Shown: piece after piece, positions 34,811 through 42,300 of the stretch | Layout: each line of letters begins with the position of its first letter | Position numbering within the stretch: the first letter of the stretch is position 1 | DNA from: Crocinitomicaceae bacterium | GTDB taxonomy: Bacteria > Bacteroidota > Bacteroidia > Flavobacteriales_D > Crocinitomicaceae | Direction: 5' to 3' | Length of the DNA stretch: 64,000 nt | NCBI GenBank assembly: GCA_024639405.1 | Contig: JAHEIL010000001.1 | Coordinates: forward strand, 124,001 to 188,000 | The notes under the pieces: generated by a model | What the model saw: only the letters and a program-made list of their open reading frames with translations | Databases searched by the model: none | Told to the model about the DNA's origin: nothing | Program-made: the position numbers and the translations under genes

Positions 34811-35421
34811 CGGATCCCGTTGAATTAATTCCTTTTAAATATCAAAATTTACGCGACAAAGCTAGTCCTACTGAAAAAGTAATTGCACCACCAATTCGCC
34901 AAGAAGTTCCTGTTCCAATTGTTGAACAAAAATTAGCAACTGTTCCTACAGGACAATTGAATACTTCAACACTTTCTATCAAGAATCTTATTCAAAAGAA
35001 AGAAGAAATTGCTGAGATGCATTCCAAATCTCCAGAAAATTTACCTATGAATGATTATTCATTTGACCAGGTAAAAATGTTATGGAGAAGATTTGCTTTT
35101 GAAGTAAAAGAACGTGGCATGGAAACGTTTTACAACGCCATGATCAAACGTGAACCACTAAGAAAAGACACTGATCTTTACATCATGGAAGTGGATAATC
35201 AAATTCAAGTGGATTACATCACTCCACACCTTCAAGAAATCAATCAATTTTTCAGAAAGGAACTAAAAAATTATGCTTTCACGATTGAAATTGAACAAAC
35301 TGGAAATCCTGAAGAAGAAATCAAATTCTTAACCGGAAAAGATAAATTTGCTGCTATGGCTCGTAAGAATCCGAATATTCATACGTTAAAGACGATGTTT
35401 AATTTAGACATAGAATATTAG
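34771..35421 (+). CDS. dnaX: DnaX C-terminal (tau-type) domain in the -1 frame
   Basis: This frame is open from 34771 (GTG) but its family similarity begins after the A run. Residues from about 80 on (YSFDQVKMLWRRFAFEVKER, then REPLRKDTDLYIME, RKELKNYAFTIEIE and the end LKTMFNLDIEY) match the C-terminal region of Bacteroidota DnaX, which ends in a F(D/N)LDI motif. It has no credible start or promoter of its own. I read it as the 3' half of dnaX, joined by a -1 shift or by one extra A in the message. The coordinates given are the open frame, not a translation start. Confidence 0.75.
   Translation: MFFIARARKKKGLTDPVELIPFKYQNLRDKASPTEKVIAPPIRQEVPVPIVEQKLATVPTGQLNTSTLSIKNLIQKKEEIAEMHSKSPENLPMNDYSFDQVKMLWRRFAFEVKERGMETFYNAMIKREPLRKDTDLYIMEVDNQIQVDYITPHLQEINQFFRKELKNYAFTIEIEQTGNPEEEIKFLTGKDKFAAMARKNPNIHTLKTMFNLDIEY
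34794..34822 (+). promoter_or_regulatory. Slippery ten-A run with small downstream hairpin (dnaX frameshift site)
   Basis: Ten A at 34794-34803 followed by GG. Read in the zero frame the heptamer A AAA AAG (34798-34804) has exactly the phase of the Escherichia coli dnaX -1 frameshift site. After 3 nt comes UGACGG (34808-34813) / CCGUUG (34817-34822), four Watson-Crick and two G-U pairs with a 3-nt loop. This could serve ribosomal frameshifting or polymerase slippage; a sequencing error in the homopolymer is the plain alternative. Confidence 0.55.
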
Positions 35422-35484
35422 TTTTGAGTTGAAATAGTTTTGGGTTTTGAGTTGAGATCTCAATAGAATAAAGATCTAATTTTA

Positions 35485-35668
35485 ATTGCTTCATTGATTA
35501 ATTGTTTAATTGCTTCATTGATTAATTGATTAATTGATTAATTGATTAATTGATTAATTGATTAATTGATTAATTGATTAATTGATTAATTGATTAATTG
35601 ATTAATTGATTAATTGATTAATTGATTAATTGTTTAATTGTTTAATTGTTTAATTACTTCATTCTTTA
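35485..35668. repeat. Octanucleotide tandem repeat (ATTGATTA)n
   Basis: Twenty-three consecutive 8-nt units. Fourteen identical ATTGATTA units run from 35517 to 35628, flanked by degenerate units (ATTGCTTC, ATTGTTTA, ATTACTTC, ATTCTTTA). It fills most of the 244-nt convergent gap between dnaX and the HhH/barrel gene and its last unit contains the stop codon of that gene. Such arrays change copy number by slippage. Confidence 0.95.
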
Positions 35669-37735
35669 ATTAATCTTAAATCGCAATTGAATTGTAATAT
35701 CAGACTTTACTGAGCCCTTAATTTCTTCTGCACCTGATCCGATAGTTTTGCGATTATTATATATGAAAGCACCGTATTTCACCCACAAATCAACGTGTCG
35801 CGCAAAAGAATAACGCATCAATAAATACGCGCGACTTCCTTGGTAATAATACGCGGGAATAGAAAACACATTCAATGCATTGTTTTCATAACTGTAAATT
35901 CGACTGTCGTAACTGTCAGAATCAAACAACGCAAATCGAAGTGCAACATCTAAAGGAAAAGATTTTGGTTTAAATAAAATATCCTGCGTTAGGATCATTC
36001 CTTGTTCAGGTATATTGCTCGGTCGATTAATGAACACATATTCGATTCTACTTTTAATAACTAATTGATCACTAACAGCGTACGATAAATTGAGTCGAAT
36101 ATTTTGTTGATCAATGTTCTCAATTTCAGTAATTGTTCCATCTGTGTCTCTGCTGTTTTTTTGCCGTTGTTGAAAACGATACCTTCCATAAATCTCAAGT
36201 ACTTTATTCGGTTTATAGGTTAATTGCGTCAAGAGTTCATACCCTTTGGAAGGCGCGTTTGTTTGATATTTCAGCCAATCACTTTGAAAAAAATCAACAT
36301 ACGATTGCATAATCCAAGGTCCATTCAATTTCGTTTTGAGTCCCAAATAAACTCCTCTTTCATTTTGAGTTGAGCTGCCTTCTGAAAAACCTGTGTTGTA
36401 AAATGTTTGATACCCTCTGTTGTAATCTCGGTAAACGATACTTAAAGTAACTTTCGGATCCAATGCAACCAACATACCATGAACAGTTGCCCAATTATTA
36501 GAAAATGAAACATGTGCGATTTCACCAAAAAAAATGGCGTTTTTCCAATTAAAACTGTAATCAACACTGGACGAAACCATTCCTTTTCCTCGGAAATCGT
36601 AGAGATTGTAAGGCGTTGTTGCTTTCACATAATTCGTTGAATAACCTTGATAGACCACTGCTGCCCCAATGGAAAACGCTTTGTAATGGTAACGCAAATT
36701 TCCTCCAGAAATTTGTTCAGTTAAAGTATGCCTGTTATTCAATTCACTTGTGGTGCGATGCAATCCAGCCAGTTGTATGCTCGAAACAAAATATCCATCG
36801 TCGGATAATGAATCTTGTTGAATGTTGGCGTCGATTTTTTTCTGTGAATAAAACCCAATAAACGAAACGTTTTTGTAAGCTAATTCAACAGCTGCACCGC
36901 GTAAAAACCGCACTTCATCAACTGAAGAATAAGGTCGAATGGTAGAAGCTGTTTTTTTAACATTCGTAACATCCGCTGTTTTTCCAAACGCATAACCTGT
37001 CCAAAGATTCAAGCCCTGCCCTATTTGCACTTGGTAATCTCCCAAGGCGATACTTTTAATATACTTTCCTCCTTTATAAAATGCGTGGAACGAATAAAAA
37101 TCAAAGCCGTTTTTTTGTTGATTAAACACCACTTGTTCACCCGGATCTTTTTCCATTGTTAATCCAACACTCAAATTGGTACGGTAAGAAAACTTAATAC
37201 GATTGTACAAATGATCCGCACTGCCATAATAATAATTATTACTTTGATTTTTTATCGTATCTGGCACGGAAGCGTATCCTTTTTTGGATTCAATTGTTCG
37301 TTGATACCTTGATAAAATTTCAAACGTTCCAAAACGTATTATCTCCTTCAACGAAACATGTAAATTATCTAATTTATCATCCACTTTCACAAAAGGTAAA
37401 ATAAGTTGAATCGTAGCTAAATCGAGGTATTCTAAACTTTGTAATTCATAAATTGAAATAAAATCACCAAATAATTGGCGGTGTAAAAGAAGGTTACTTA
37501 TTTGTAAATCAGTTAATAAAAACAAACTTTTTAACGATTCTTCATCTGTGTTATTCAAATTAATTGGATGATCAGAAAAATCATTTAATCGTTCAACGAT
37601 TGCCGACAAATCAAGGTCTTCCGACGCAAATTGCTCCGCAATAAATTCAATCCGTTGTTGAATAATATCGTTTTTATCTTGCGCGTTGGATTCAAAACAC
37701 AACAGAAACACCAAAAGAAAACCTACTTTTTTCAT
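35666..37735 (-). CDS. Helix-hairpin-helix protein with a C-terminal outer-membrane barrel
   Basis: 689 residues from ATG 37735, which gives a clean signal peptide (MKKVGFLLVFLLCFESNAQ); an in-frame start at 37780 would prepend 15 residues and is rejected. After the signal, about residues 50-120 carry two ComEA-like helix-hairpin-helix motifs (INLNNTDEESLKSLFLLTD, then FGDFISIYELQSLEYLDLA). The remaining roughly 560 residues are amphipathic strands rich in Tyr, Phe and Gly, and the C-terminus IQLRFKIN fits an outer-membrane barrel. The function is unknown; I recall such HhH/barrel proteins in other Bacteroidota. The start overlaps the stop of the PorV-like gene (ATGA), so the pair is translationally coupled. 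Confidence 0.82.
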   Translation of the reverse strand: MKKVGFLLVFLLCFESNAQDKNDIIQQRIEFIAEQFASEDLDLSAIVERLNDFSDHPINLNNTDEESLKSLFLLTDLQISNLLLHRQLFGDFISIYELQSLEYLDLATIQLILPFVKVDDKLDNLHVSLKEIIRFGTFEILSRYQRTIESKKGYASVPDTIKNQSNNYYYGSADHLYNRIKFSYRTNLSVGLTMEKDPGEQVVFNQQKNGFDFYSFHAFYKGGKYIKSIALGDYQVQIGQGLNLWTGYAFGKTADVTNVKKTASTIRPYSSVDEVRFLRGAAVELAYKNVSFIGFYSQKKIDANIQQDSLSDDGYFVSSIQLAGLHRTTSELNNRHTLTEQISGGNLRYHYKAFSIGAAVVYQGYSTNYVKATTPYNLYDFRGKGMVSSSVDYSFNWKNAIFFGEIAHVSFSNNWATVHGMLVALDPKVTLSIVYRDYNRGYQTFYNTGFSEGSSTQNERGVYLGLKTKLNGPWIMQSYVDFFQSDWLKYQTNAPSKGYELLTQLTYKPNKVLEIYGRYRFQQRQKNSRDTDGTITEIENIDQQNIRLNLSYAVSDQLVIKSRIEYVFINRPSNIPEQGMILTQDILFKPKSFPLDVALRFALFDSDSYDSRIYSYENNALNVFSIPAYYYQGSRAYLLMRYSFARHVDLWVKYGAFIYNNRKTIGSGAEEIKGSVKSDITIQLRFKIN

Positions 37736-38538
37736 TTGGCTTGATAGGTTATTGAAAATTGAGGCGACCAACCGAGCCATTGGTTGTAAGCACTTCCAAA
37801 ATCGAGCTGGATGCGTTTACTTTTAAATCCGAAACCAAAGGACAACTGCAACGGACTCTTAGCTAATCCACCACGCATAAAGAACCGTTTTTTCAGGGTG
37901 TATTCTAGTCCAATTTTTAAATTGGCAGCATACTCAATTGTTTTTTCAATTTCCAATGCACTTGTAACATGTTCAGAAAATTGATAGGTGGTTCCTAAGC
38001 GAAAAACAGTTGACAAACGCTCGTCTTGATTGGCTAAAACTCGGGTTCTACCCACATTATAAACACTGCAACCTATTTGCCATTTTGGAGATAAAATTGC
38101 CAAAAAACCCGCCTCTGCAGTTACAAAATTTGTAGCTCCATAAAAATTTCCCAGTGAAATGCGGTGGTAATTGAGTTGTAAACCAGCATAAAATTTCTCT
38201 GCAAGCTTCAATCCGTATCCAAAACCTATTTTCGTTGTCGTTAATGCTTCATTGCCTTGGTAAGTTGCTCCTACCGAAAACACACCTTTCTTAGTTGGAA
38301 GAACGATTGCCAAACCTTGCATTTGAAATTCTTTTAATAAAAACCTGTTTTCATAACCGAGACCAACAGAGAACTGTTCCATTTTAGCCAAGGCCCCTGG
38401 ATTGTTATAAAATGCCCAAACATCTGCAAAACAAATAGAGGCATTCGCTAAACTTTTTGAACGCGTGCCAAAAGGCTCATACGCTTGGGAAAACAAGAAA
38501 AATGGAAATGCGAAAAGAAGCAATAACAGTGGTTTCAT
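37732..38538 (-). CDS. PorV/PorQ-like outer-membrane barrel protein
   Basis: 268 residues with a signal peptide (residues 1-18, cleavage near LFSQA). The N-terminal RSKSLANASICFADVWAFYN then NPGALAKM is the 'A.....A..d......NPA.L' pattern of the PorV/UPF0164 barrel family, and the rest shows alternating strands ending in FSITYQAK. In T9SS species PorV and PorQ take part in cargo transfer, but this one sits with an HhH/barrel gene and not with por genes, so I only claim the fold. A near-consensus -7 element (TATCTTTA) precedes it at about 38547-38554. Confidence 0.77.
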   Translation of the reverse strand: MKPLLLLLFAFPFFLFSQAYEPFGTRSKSLANASICFADVWAFYNNPGALAKMEQFSVGLGYENRFLLKEFQMQGLAIVLPTKKGVFSVGATYQGNEALTTTKIGFGYGLKLAEKFYAGLQLNYHRISLGNFYGATNFVTAEAGFLAILSPKWQIGCSVYNVGRTRVLANQDERLSTVFRLGTTYQFSEHVTSALEIEKTIEYAANLKIGLEYTLKKRFFMRGGLAKSPLQLSFGFGFKSKRIQLDFGSAYNQWLGWSPQFSITYQAK

Positions 38539-38589
38539 TTACTAAAGATACAATAACTTTTTTAAACCTAAAAAAGCTAACAACACTTT

Positions 38590-38835
38590 TTACATGCTTT
38601 TTTCAAACAATTGTTGAAATTCGGTTGCAGTTGTTGGTTCGTAGGGTTCAATCGTTGCCAACAAATCATTAATTTTCAGCATCTCAGGGTATTGCACAGC
38701 ATGAACTTCAAAATAAAATACTTTTGAACCCATGATTTGACACTCTTCAAAGTGTGTTGTAGAATTGATTTTATAAAAAGACTTTCCATTAGAAAGCTTT
38801 CTGTATTGTGGAAAGTCCGTATTTTTATCTTTCAT
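38590..38835 (-). CDS. Conserved small protein of unknown function (81 aa)
   Basis: 81 residues, soluble, no signal. The sequence alternates short strands (KSFYKINSTTHFEECQIMG and KVFYFEVHAVQYPEML) with a helical tail (TATEFQQLFEKSM). I do not recognise a named family. It is divergent from nth with 23 nt between start codons, and 51 nt from the PorV-like gene. Ordinary composition and a tidy fit between neighbours argue that it is real. Confidence 0.65.
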   Translation of the reverse strand: MKDKNTDFPQYRKLSNGKSFYKINSTTHFEECQIMGSKVFYFEVHAVQYPEMLKINDLLATIEPYEPTTATEFQQLFEKSM

Positions 38836-38858
38836 CTTACGAAGATAAACACAAAGTC

Positions 38859-39503
38859 ATGACAAAAAAAGAGAAAGCAGCATTTATCATCACTTCTTTG
38901 GAACGCTTGTACCCTACAACGCCAATTCCACTAGACCACAAAGATCCGTTCACTTTGTTGATTGCGGTATTGCTTTCTGCCCAATGCACCGATGAACGCG
39001 TCAATAAAATTACGCCCCTTTTATTTGCCAAAGCTGACAATCCATTTGATATGGTGAAATTAAGTGTGGGAGAAATACGTTTGATTATTCGTCCGTGTGG
39101 ACTTTCACCGAAAAAATCTGCTGCGATTCATGCACTTTCAGGCATATTGATTGAGAAATACAAGGGTGAAGTACCTGCAGACATGGCATTATTGGAAGAA
39201 TTGCCTGGTGTTGGACACAAAACAGCATCTGTTGTGATGGCGCAATCGTTTGGTGTACCAGCATTTCCAGTTGATACGCACATTCATCGTTTATTGACCC
39301 GTTGGGGCATTACAAGTGGTAAAAATGTAGTTGAAACAGAAAAAGATGCCAAAAAATTATTCCCAAAAGACTTGTGGAACAAATTGCATTTACAAATCAT
39401 TTTTTACGGCCGTGAATACTCACCTGCACGCAGCCCTAAAAAAGAAAAAGATTTTATCACGGTAACAATTGGTACAAAAAAAGCTGTTGGGGAATTGGTG
39501 TGA
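38859..39503 (+). CDS. nth: Endonuclease III, form without the iron-sulphur cluster
   Basis: 214 residues from ATG 38859; a start at 38808 would run into the divergent gene. The HhH-GPD core is intact: LPGVGHKTA with catalytic Lys121 and VDTHIHR with Asp139, plus LLSAQCTDERVN for the pocket. The enzyme removes oxidised pyrimidines and cleaves the abasic site. The C-terminal Cys-x6-Cys-x2-Cys-x5-Cys set that binds a 4Fe-4S cluster in Escherichia coli is missing; the protein ends FYGREYSPARSPKKEKDF then a short strand. I have seen this cluster-less ending in other Bacteroidota. It remains very likely active. Confidence 0.9.
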   Translation: MTKKEKAAFIITSLERLYPTTPIPLDHKDPFTLLIAVLLSAQCTDERVNKITPLLFAKADNPFDMVKLSVGEIRLIIRPCGLSPKKSAAIHALSGILIEKYKGEVPADMALLEELPGVGHKTASVVMAQSFGVPAFPVDTHIHRLLTRWGITSGKNVVETEKDAKKLFPKDLWNKLHLQIIFYGREYSPARSPKKEKDFITVTIGTKKAVGELV

Positions 39504-39613
39504 GAAATAGAATTACAGAGGAATTTGCTGGTCACAATCGAAACTGCTACGTTGAGTAAACGATTACTATAAAGTTAATTAAATTGTCTTTCTAAAATTT
39601 TCATGTTTATCTA

Positions 39614-39970
39614 TTATTCATCAAGACAATTGCAATAATCTTTTCCTTTGTGCTTCTTCATATAACAAAAATCAATGACCTTGCCTACACTTGGGTCTTC
39701 TTTTGAATACTCGATTAAAACAGTATCTCCTTTTTGTAGAAAATCACATTTCTTGTATACTTCTAAAAGTAACTTTTCATCTTTTTTTGACTTAAAGTAA
39801 AAATAAGAAACAGGTCCTGAATTATGAATAATAATGAAACTATCAAAAATTGCAATTGTTTTATATGTGTAATTTGATAATCTTTTTAATCGATTATTCT
39901 TAAGATAGTCAAAATATATTGCACAAATTATTACTAATAATAACAAAATAATTTTATTTCTAATCTTCAT
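39614..39970 (-). CDS. Small membrane-anchored protein, unknown
   Basis: 118 residues: a short positive N-terminus, one hydrophobic helix (IILLLLVIICAIYFDYL, residues 7-23), then a soluble part with two Cys near the C-terminus (DYCNCLDE) and FLQKGDTVLIEYSKEDPS, suggestive of a small beta domain. I do not recognise it. It is AT-rich and lies in the accessory stretch 39.5-42 kb. About 105 nt separates it from the lipoprotein gene upstream; I see no promoter match. Confidence 0.55.
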   Translation of the reverse strand: MKIRNKIILLLLVIICAIYFDYLKNNRLKRLSNYTYKTIAIFDSFIIIHNSGPVSYFYFKSKKDEKLLLEVYKKCDFLQKGDTVLIEYSKEDPSVGKVIDFCYMKKHKGKDYCNCLDE

Positions 39971-40074
39971 CGTTTAAAACTTTTTGTGCCGGAGCCATTA
40001 AACCTTGTTAATATTAAATAATTTGCAATTATTTTTAATTAGTTTACGTTTAGTAGATATTTCCCAGATTGATA

Positions 40075-40932
40075 TTAGCCATCTTTTAATAAGATTGGAT
40101 ACAAATTATTTTTTGGTATTTTTTGAGCTTTTTGAAATTGTAATTTATATTCTTGTAATTTACATTCAATATTTTTGCCTTCACGTTTTGTACATTTATA
40201 AAAAATAATTGAAAAGGAACATTTCTTTGTTTTCCAATCTAAAGAATTTAAATATAATTTTAAATTTTTGCCATATTTAAACACTTGTTTTTTTATAACT
40301 TTTGTTGGAAAATCTTCTAAAGAATAATCAAAATCTTTAACTTGACTTATTACAACTGAATCATATATTTTATTCTCAAGTCCAATAAAATTTAAATAAA
40401 CTCTATTTCTATTTTTTTTAAATTTAACAAACTTTGAAATTCCATTTACATTTATTACTTTACCTTTTTTTGTGTATTTTACATATGAACAAGGTTCAAT
40501 AGATCCAATAATATAATTTTTTTCTTTTTTTGGAATTCCATTTAAGTGAAAATATTTTTCTTCTTTCTGAAGTTCATTTTTATTGGTAACAGATTTTAAA
40601 AATAATTTTCCATATTTATAATAATACACTGTTTGATCTATATATTTATCTTGAAAATATCTTTTGATAAAATTGATTCTTCCATTTTTATCAAAATATT
40701 TTAATTCTCCATGTAACTTGTTATTTTTAGTATTAGTAATACTTTCTATATTTCCATTATCATAAAAAATTTTAATCTTACCATTAACAATTCCCTGAGA
40801 ATTTGTATAAAAAATTTGTTTAATATTTCCATTTGAATAATATGTCTTTTTTTCAATTAAATCATTTTTCTGACAAGAAAACAATATCAAAAAAACAAAT
40901 AGAACCTTGTTGTTGAAGGATTTAATATTCAT
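40075..40932 (-). CDS. Lipoprotein with MORN-like/YwqK-type repeats
   Basis: 285 residues. Lipoprotein signal LFLILFSC (probable acylated Cys at residue 20). The mature N-terminal half carries at least four repeats of about 22 residues with a [Y/F]Y.NGNI....Y/F...G pattern (KTYYSNGNIKQIFYTNSQG, IKIFYDNGNIESITNTK, LKYFDKNGRINFIKRY, EKYFHLNGIPKKEKNY), as in YwqK-type and MORN-repeat proteins that are often part of polymorphic-toxin or antitoxin loci. The C-terminal half is Lys- and aromatic-rich and unknown. The gene is visibly richer in A+T than its neighbours, which suggests acquisition. Confidence 0.68.
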   Translation of the reverse strand: MNIKSFNNKVLFVFLILFSCQKNDLIEKKTYYSNGNIKQIFYTNSQGIVNGKIKIFYDNGNIESITNTKNNKLHGELKYFDKNGRINFIKRYFQDKYIDQTVYYYKYGKLFLKSVTNKNELQKEEKYFHLNGIPKKEKNYIIGSIEPCSYVKYTKKGKVINVNGISKFVKFKKNRNRVYLNFIGLENKIYDSVVISQVKDFDYSLEDFPTKVIKKQVFKYGKNLKLYLNSLDWKTKKCSFSIIFYKCTKREGKNIECKLQEYKLQFQKAQKIPKNNLYPILLKDG

Positions 40933-41074
40933 ATGTTCTGTTTATTATATTTGACGAAGAAAGAAATGAATTAAAGACATTGTTAGAGTTACTTTCAATT
41001 AATTTATTTTTAGTTAAATATAGGAAAAATTGGTAAACGATAAGGTAAGAAATTAAATCCAGCTCAGCGGGTAT

Positions 41075-41608
41075 TTATTTAACCGAAATTACGAGTTTTT
41101 TATTTAAACCGCCTTCAACAATCCTATATAAAGTATCGAGCTCGATGTCTTGCGAACCATTTTCCAACTTAGTGATATACGTTCTGGATGTTCCAGATTT
41201 CAATGCAACTTCGTCTTGTGTTAATTTTGCATCCATGCGCCATTTTCGGAACAACTCGCCGATGGAATGATTCCGTTTTTCATCAAGTTCACTAAGTGCA
41301 TAGAGTACATCTGCGCCAACATCAAAAGCAGTAGCTTTCAATTGCCCATCTTCACCCGTCATTTGTAACACAACGTTTTCCCACATCAATGTATTGTTGT
41401 TTAGCTTAACCTTTTTGAACGCTTTAGGATCTAATAATAGATATTCAGGATCGCTAGGTAATACATGCCAATTATCGTTTAATATGCTATTAAAATCTAA
41501 GATTCTGTTTTCGCCATTACTAAATAAAACAGACAAACGAAGATTTTTGAAATCCACTTCATTGATTTTCAAAATCTTTGGTAAACCCCTAAATGATCTC
41601 ATGCTCAT
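41075..41608 (-). CDS. DUF2442-XRE helix-turn-helix protein (antitoxin-like)
   Basis: 177 residues. Residues about 9-95 are a DUF2442 domain (KILKINEVDFKNLRLSVLFS and GENRILDFNSIL). Residues about 118-172 are an XRE/Cro helix-turn-helix (IGELFRKWRMDAKLTQDEVA, then LKSGTSRTYITKLENG). It is 24 nt downstream of the DUF4160 gene on the same strand. DUF4160 and DUF2442 genes are commonly paired and are suspected toxin-antitoxin pairs; the HTH would repress the pair's own promoter, where a 16-bp imperfect palindrome is seen. DNA binding is well supported, the antitoxin role is inference. Confidence 0.83.
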   Translation of the reverse strand: MSMRSFRGLPKILKINEVDFKNLRLSVLFSNGENRILDFNSILNDNWHVLPSDPEYLLLDPKAFKKVKLNNNTLMWENVVLQMTGEDGQLKATAFDVGADVLYALSELDEKRNHSIGELFRKWRMDAKLTQDEVALKSGTSRTYITKLENGSQDIELDTLYRIVEGGLNKKLVISVK

Positions 41609-41632
41609 TTCAATTAGTTTTTTGTTTCCTAT

Positions 41633-41917
41633 TTATTTTATTTCATTCTCTGGCTTTGTAACTATTACCGGTGGCGCCAATCTGGGATTCAATTGATAAA
41701 AATTGTTCACCAATCGCTCCCGTCTATCTCCTTCAGCAAGCCAATCTTGAACGATTCTTAGCTTCTTTGACGGCAACCTTCCTCCCATTACTTCACTAGT
41801 TTTGATATTTAGCAATGTTTCGTATTCTCCGTATTTCACATGAATATGAACAGGTAAATGCTCCCTACTATACATCTCAATTTTTATTCCGCTTAAATTC
41901 TCAATTAGTGGCGCCAT
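41633..41917 (-). CDS. DUF4160 protein (toxin-like)
   Basis: 94 residues from ATG 41917; an in-frame ATG at 41929 is only 3 nt from the -7 element and is less likely. The sequence follows the DUF4160 pattern closely: GIKIEMYSREHLPVHIHVKY then GEYETLLNIKTSEVMGG and LPSKKLRIVQDWLAEG. This small family is mostly found next to DUF2442 genes and is a suspected toxin or effector partner; no activity is proven as far as I know. It is the first gene of the pair with the DUF2442-HTH gene. Confidence 0.8.
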   Translation of the reverse strand: MAPLIENLSGIKIEMYSREHLPVHIHVKYGEYETLLNIKTSEVMGGRLPSKKLRIVQDWLAEGDRRERLVNNFYQLNPRLAPPVIVTKPENEIK

Positions 41918-41931
41918 TTTAATCAACATTA

Positions 41932-41962
41932 CAAATGTACCTAATTAGATACATAATTACAA
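41932..41962 (-). promoter_or_regulatory. Promoter of the DUF4160/DUF2442 pair (TTG-N20-TACATTTG)
   Basis: On the minus strand TTG at 41962-41960, 20 nt, then an exact TAnnTTTG at 41939-41932. Transcription should start near 41926, which favours ATG 41917 as the translation start. Confidence 0.7.
41937..41952. promoter_or_regulatory. Imperfect 16-bp palindrome, candidate operator of the DUF4160/DUF2442 pair
   Basis: GTACCTAATTAGATAC pairs at seven of eight positions with its reverse complement. It lies between the -33 and -7 elements and overlaps the -7 element by three bases, where a dimeric HTH repressor such as the DUF2442-XRE protein could block transcription. Confidence 0.45.
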
Positions 41963-42156
41963 CTTTTTTTTACTTAAGTTTAGAATAAAGAAGGTAGTTA
42001 AGTGAAACTATTTTATCGCAAAAACATAAAATATGTATGCTCTTAAAATAAGATGTATTTGATTATAAAAATAATAACAATGCAGAATTAAAATGTAGCT
42101 TAATGGTTTTCTAATTAATAATCTTTTATCGAATATACGAAAAAAAATTAACGCAC

Positions 42157-42185
42157 AAAAAAAAGGGTTGACGAATCAACCCTTT
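42157..42185 (-). terminator. UUCG-capped rho-independent terminator
   Basis: Perfect stem AAAGGGTTGA / TCAACCCTTT (42162-42171 with 42176-42185). On the minus strand the loop is TTCG and a run of eight T follows (42164-42157). It terminates transcripts coming from lgt or from the candidate small RNA. Confidence 0.9.
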
Positions 42186-42300
42186 ATACCTAATATACCT
42201 AACCTGATTATCATGAAACCACTCTACGTTAATCAAATACACATTTTCACAAAACGTGCCACTATTGTAGCTATTTAAAAATCAGGTATTTACTATTTTT
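42157..42300 (-). ncRNA. Candidate structured small RNA (6S-like shape, UUCG-capped terminator)
   Basis: The 413-nt gene-free gap between the DUF4160 promoter and lgt contains a nested fold on the minus strand. An outer 8-bp stem pairs ACCUGAUU (42287-42280) with AAUCAGGU (42209-42202). Inside are CUAC/GUAG, AAUA/UAUU and a terminal hairpin CACGUUUU-GUG-AAAAUGUG (42257-42239), separated by bulges. A 9-nt direct repeat (42185-42202) leads into a perfect 10-bp terminator hairpin. A long irregular hairpin with a central open region is what 6S RNAs look like, but I cannot match a consensus. It could also be just the lgt 3' untranslated region. The rest of the gap (41963-42150) shows nothing. Confidence 0.4.

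Noticed and set aside
35485-35668. CRISPR or iteron origin
   Set aside because: The 8-nt units are contiguous with no spacers, and no replication initiator gene or DnaA box cluster is near.
41963-42150. Possible small gene or tRNA in the gap before lgt
   Set aside because: Only very short open frames, no tRNA arms or T-loop sequence; nothing supported apart from the candidate RNA further right.
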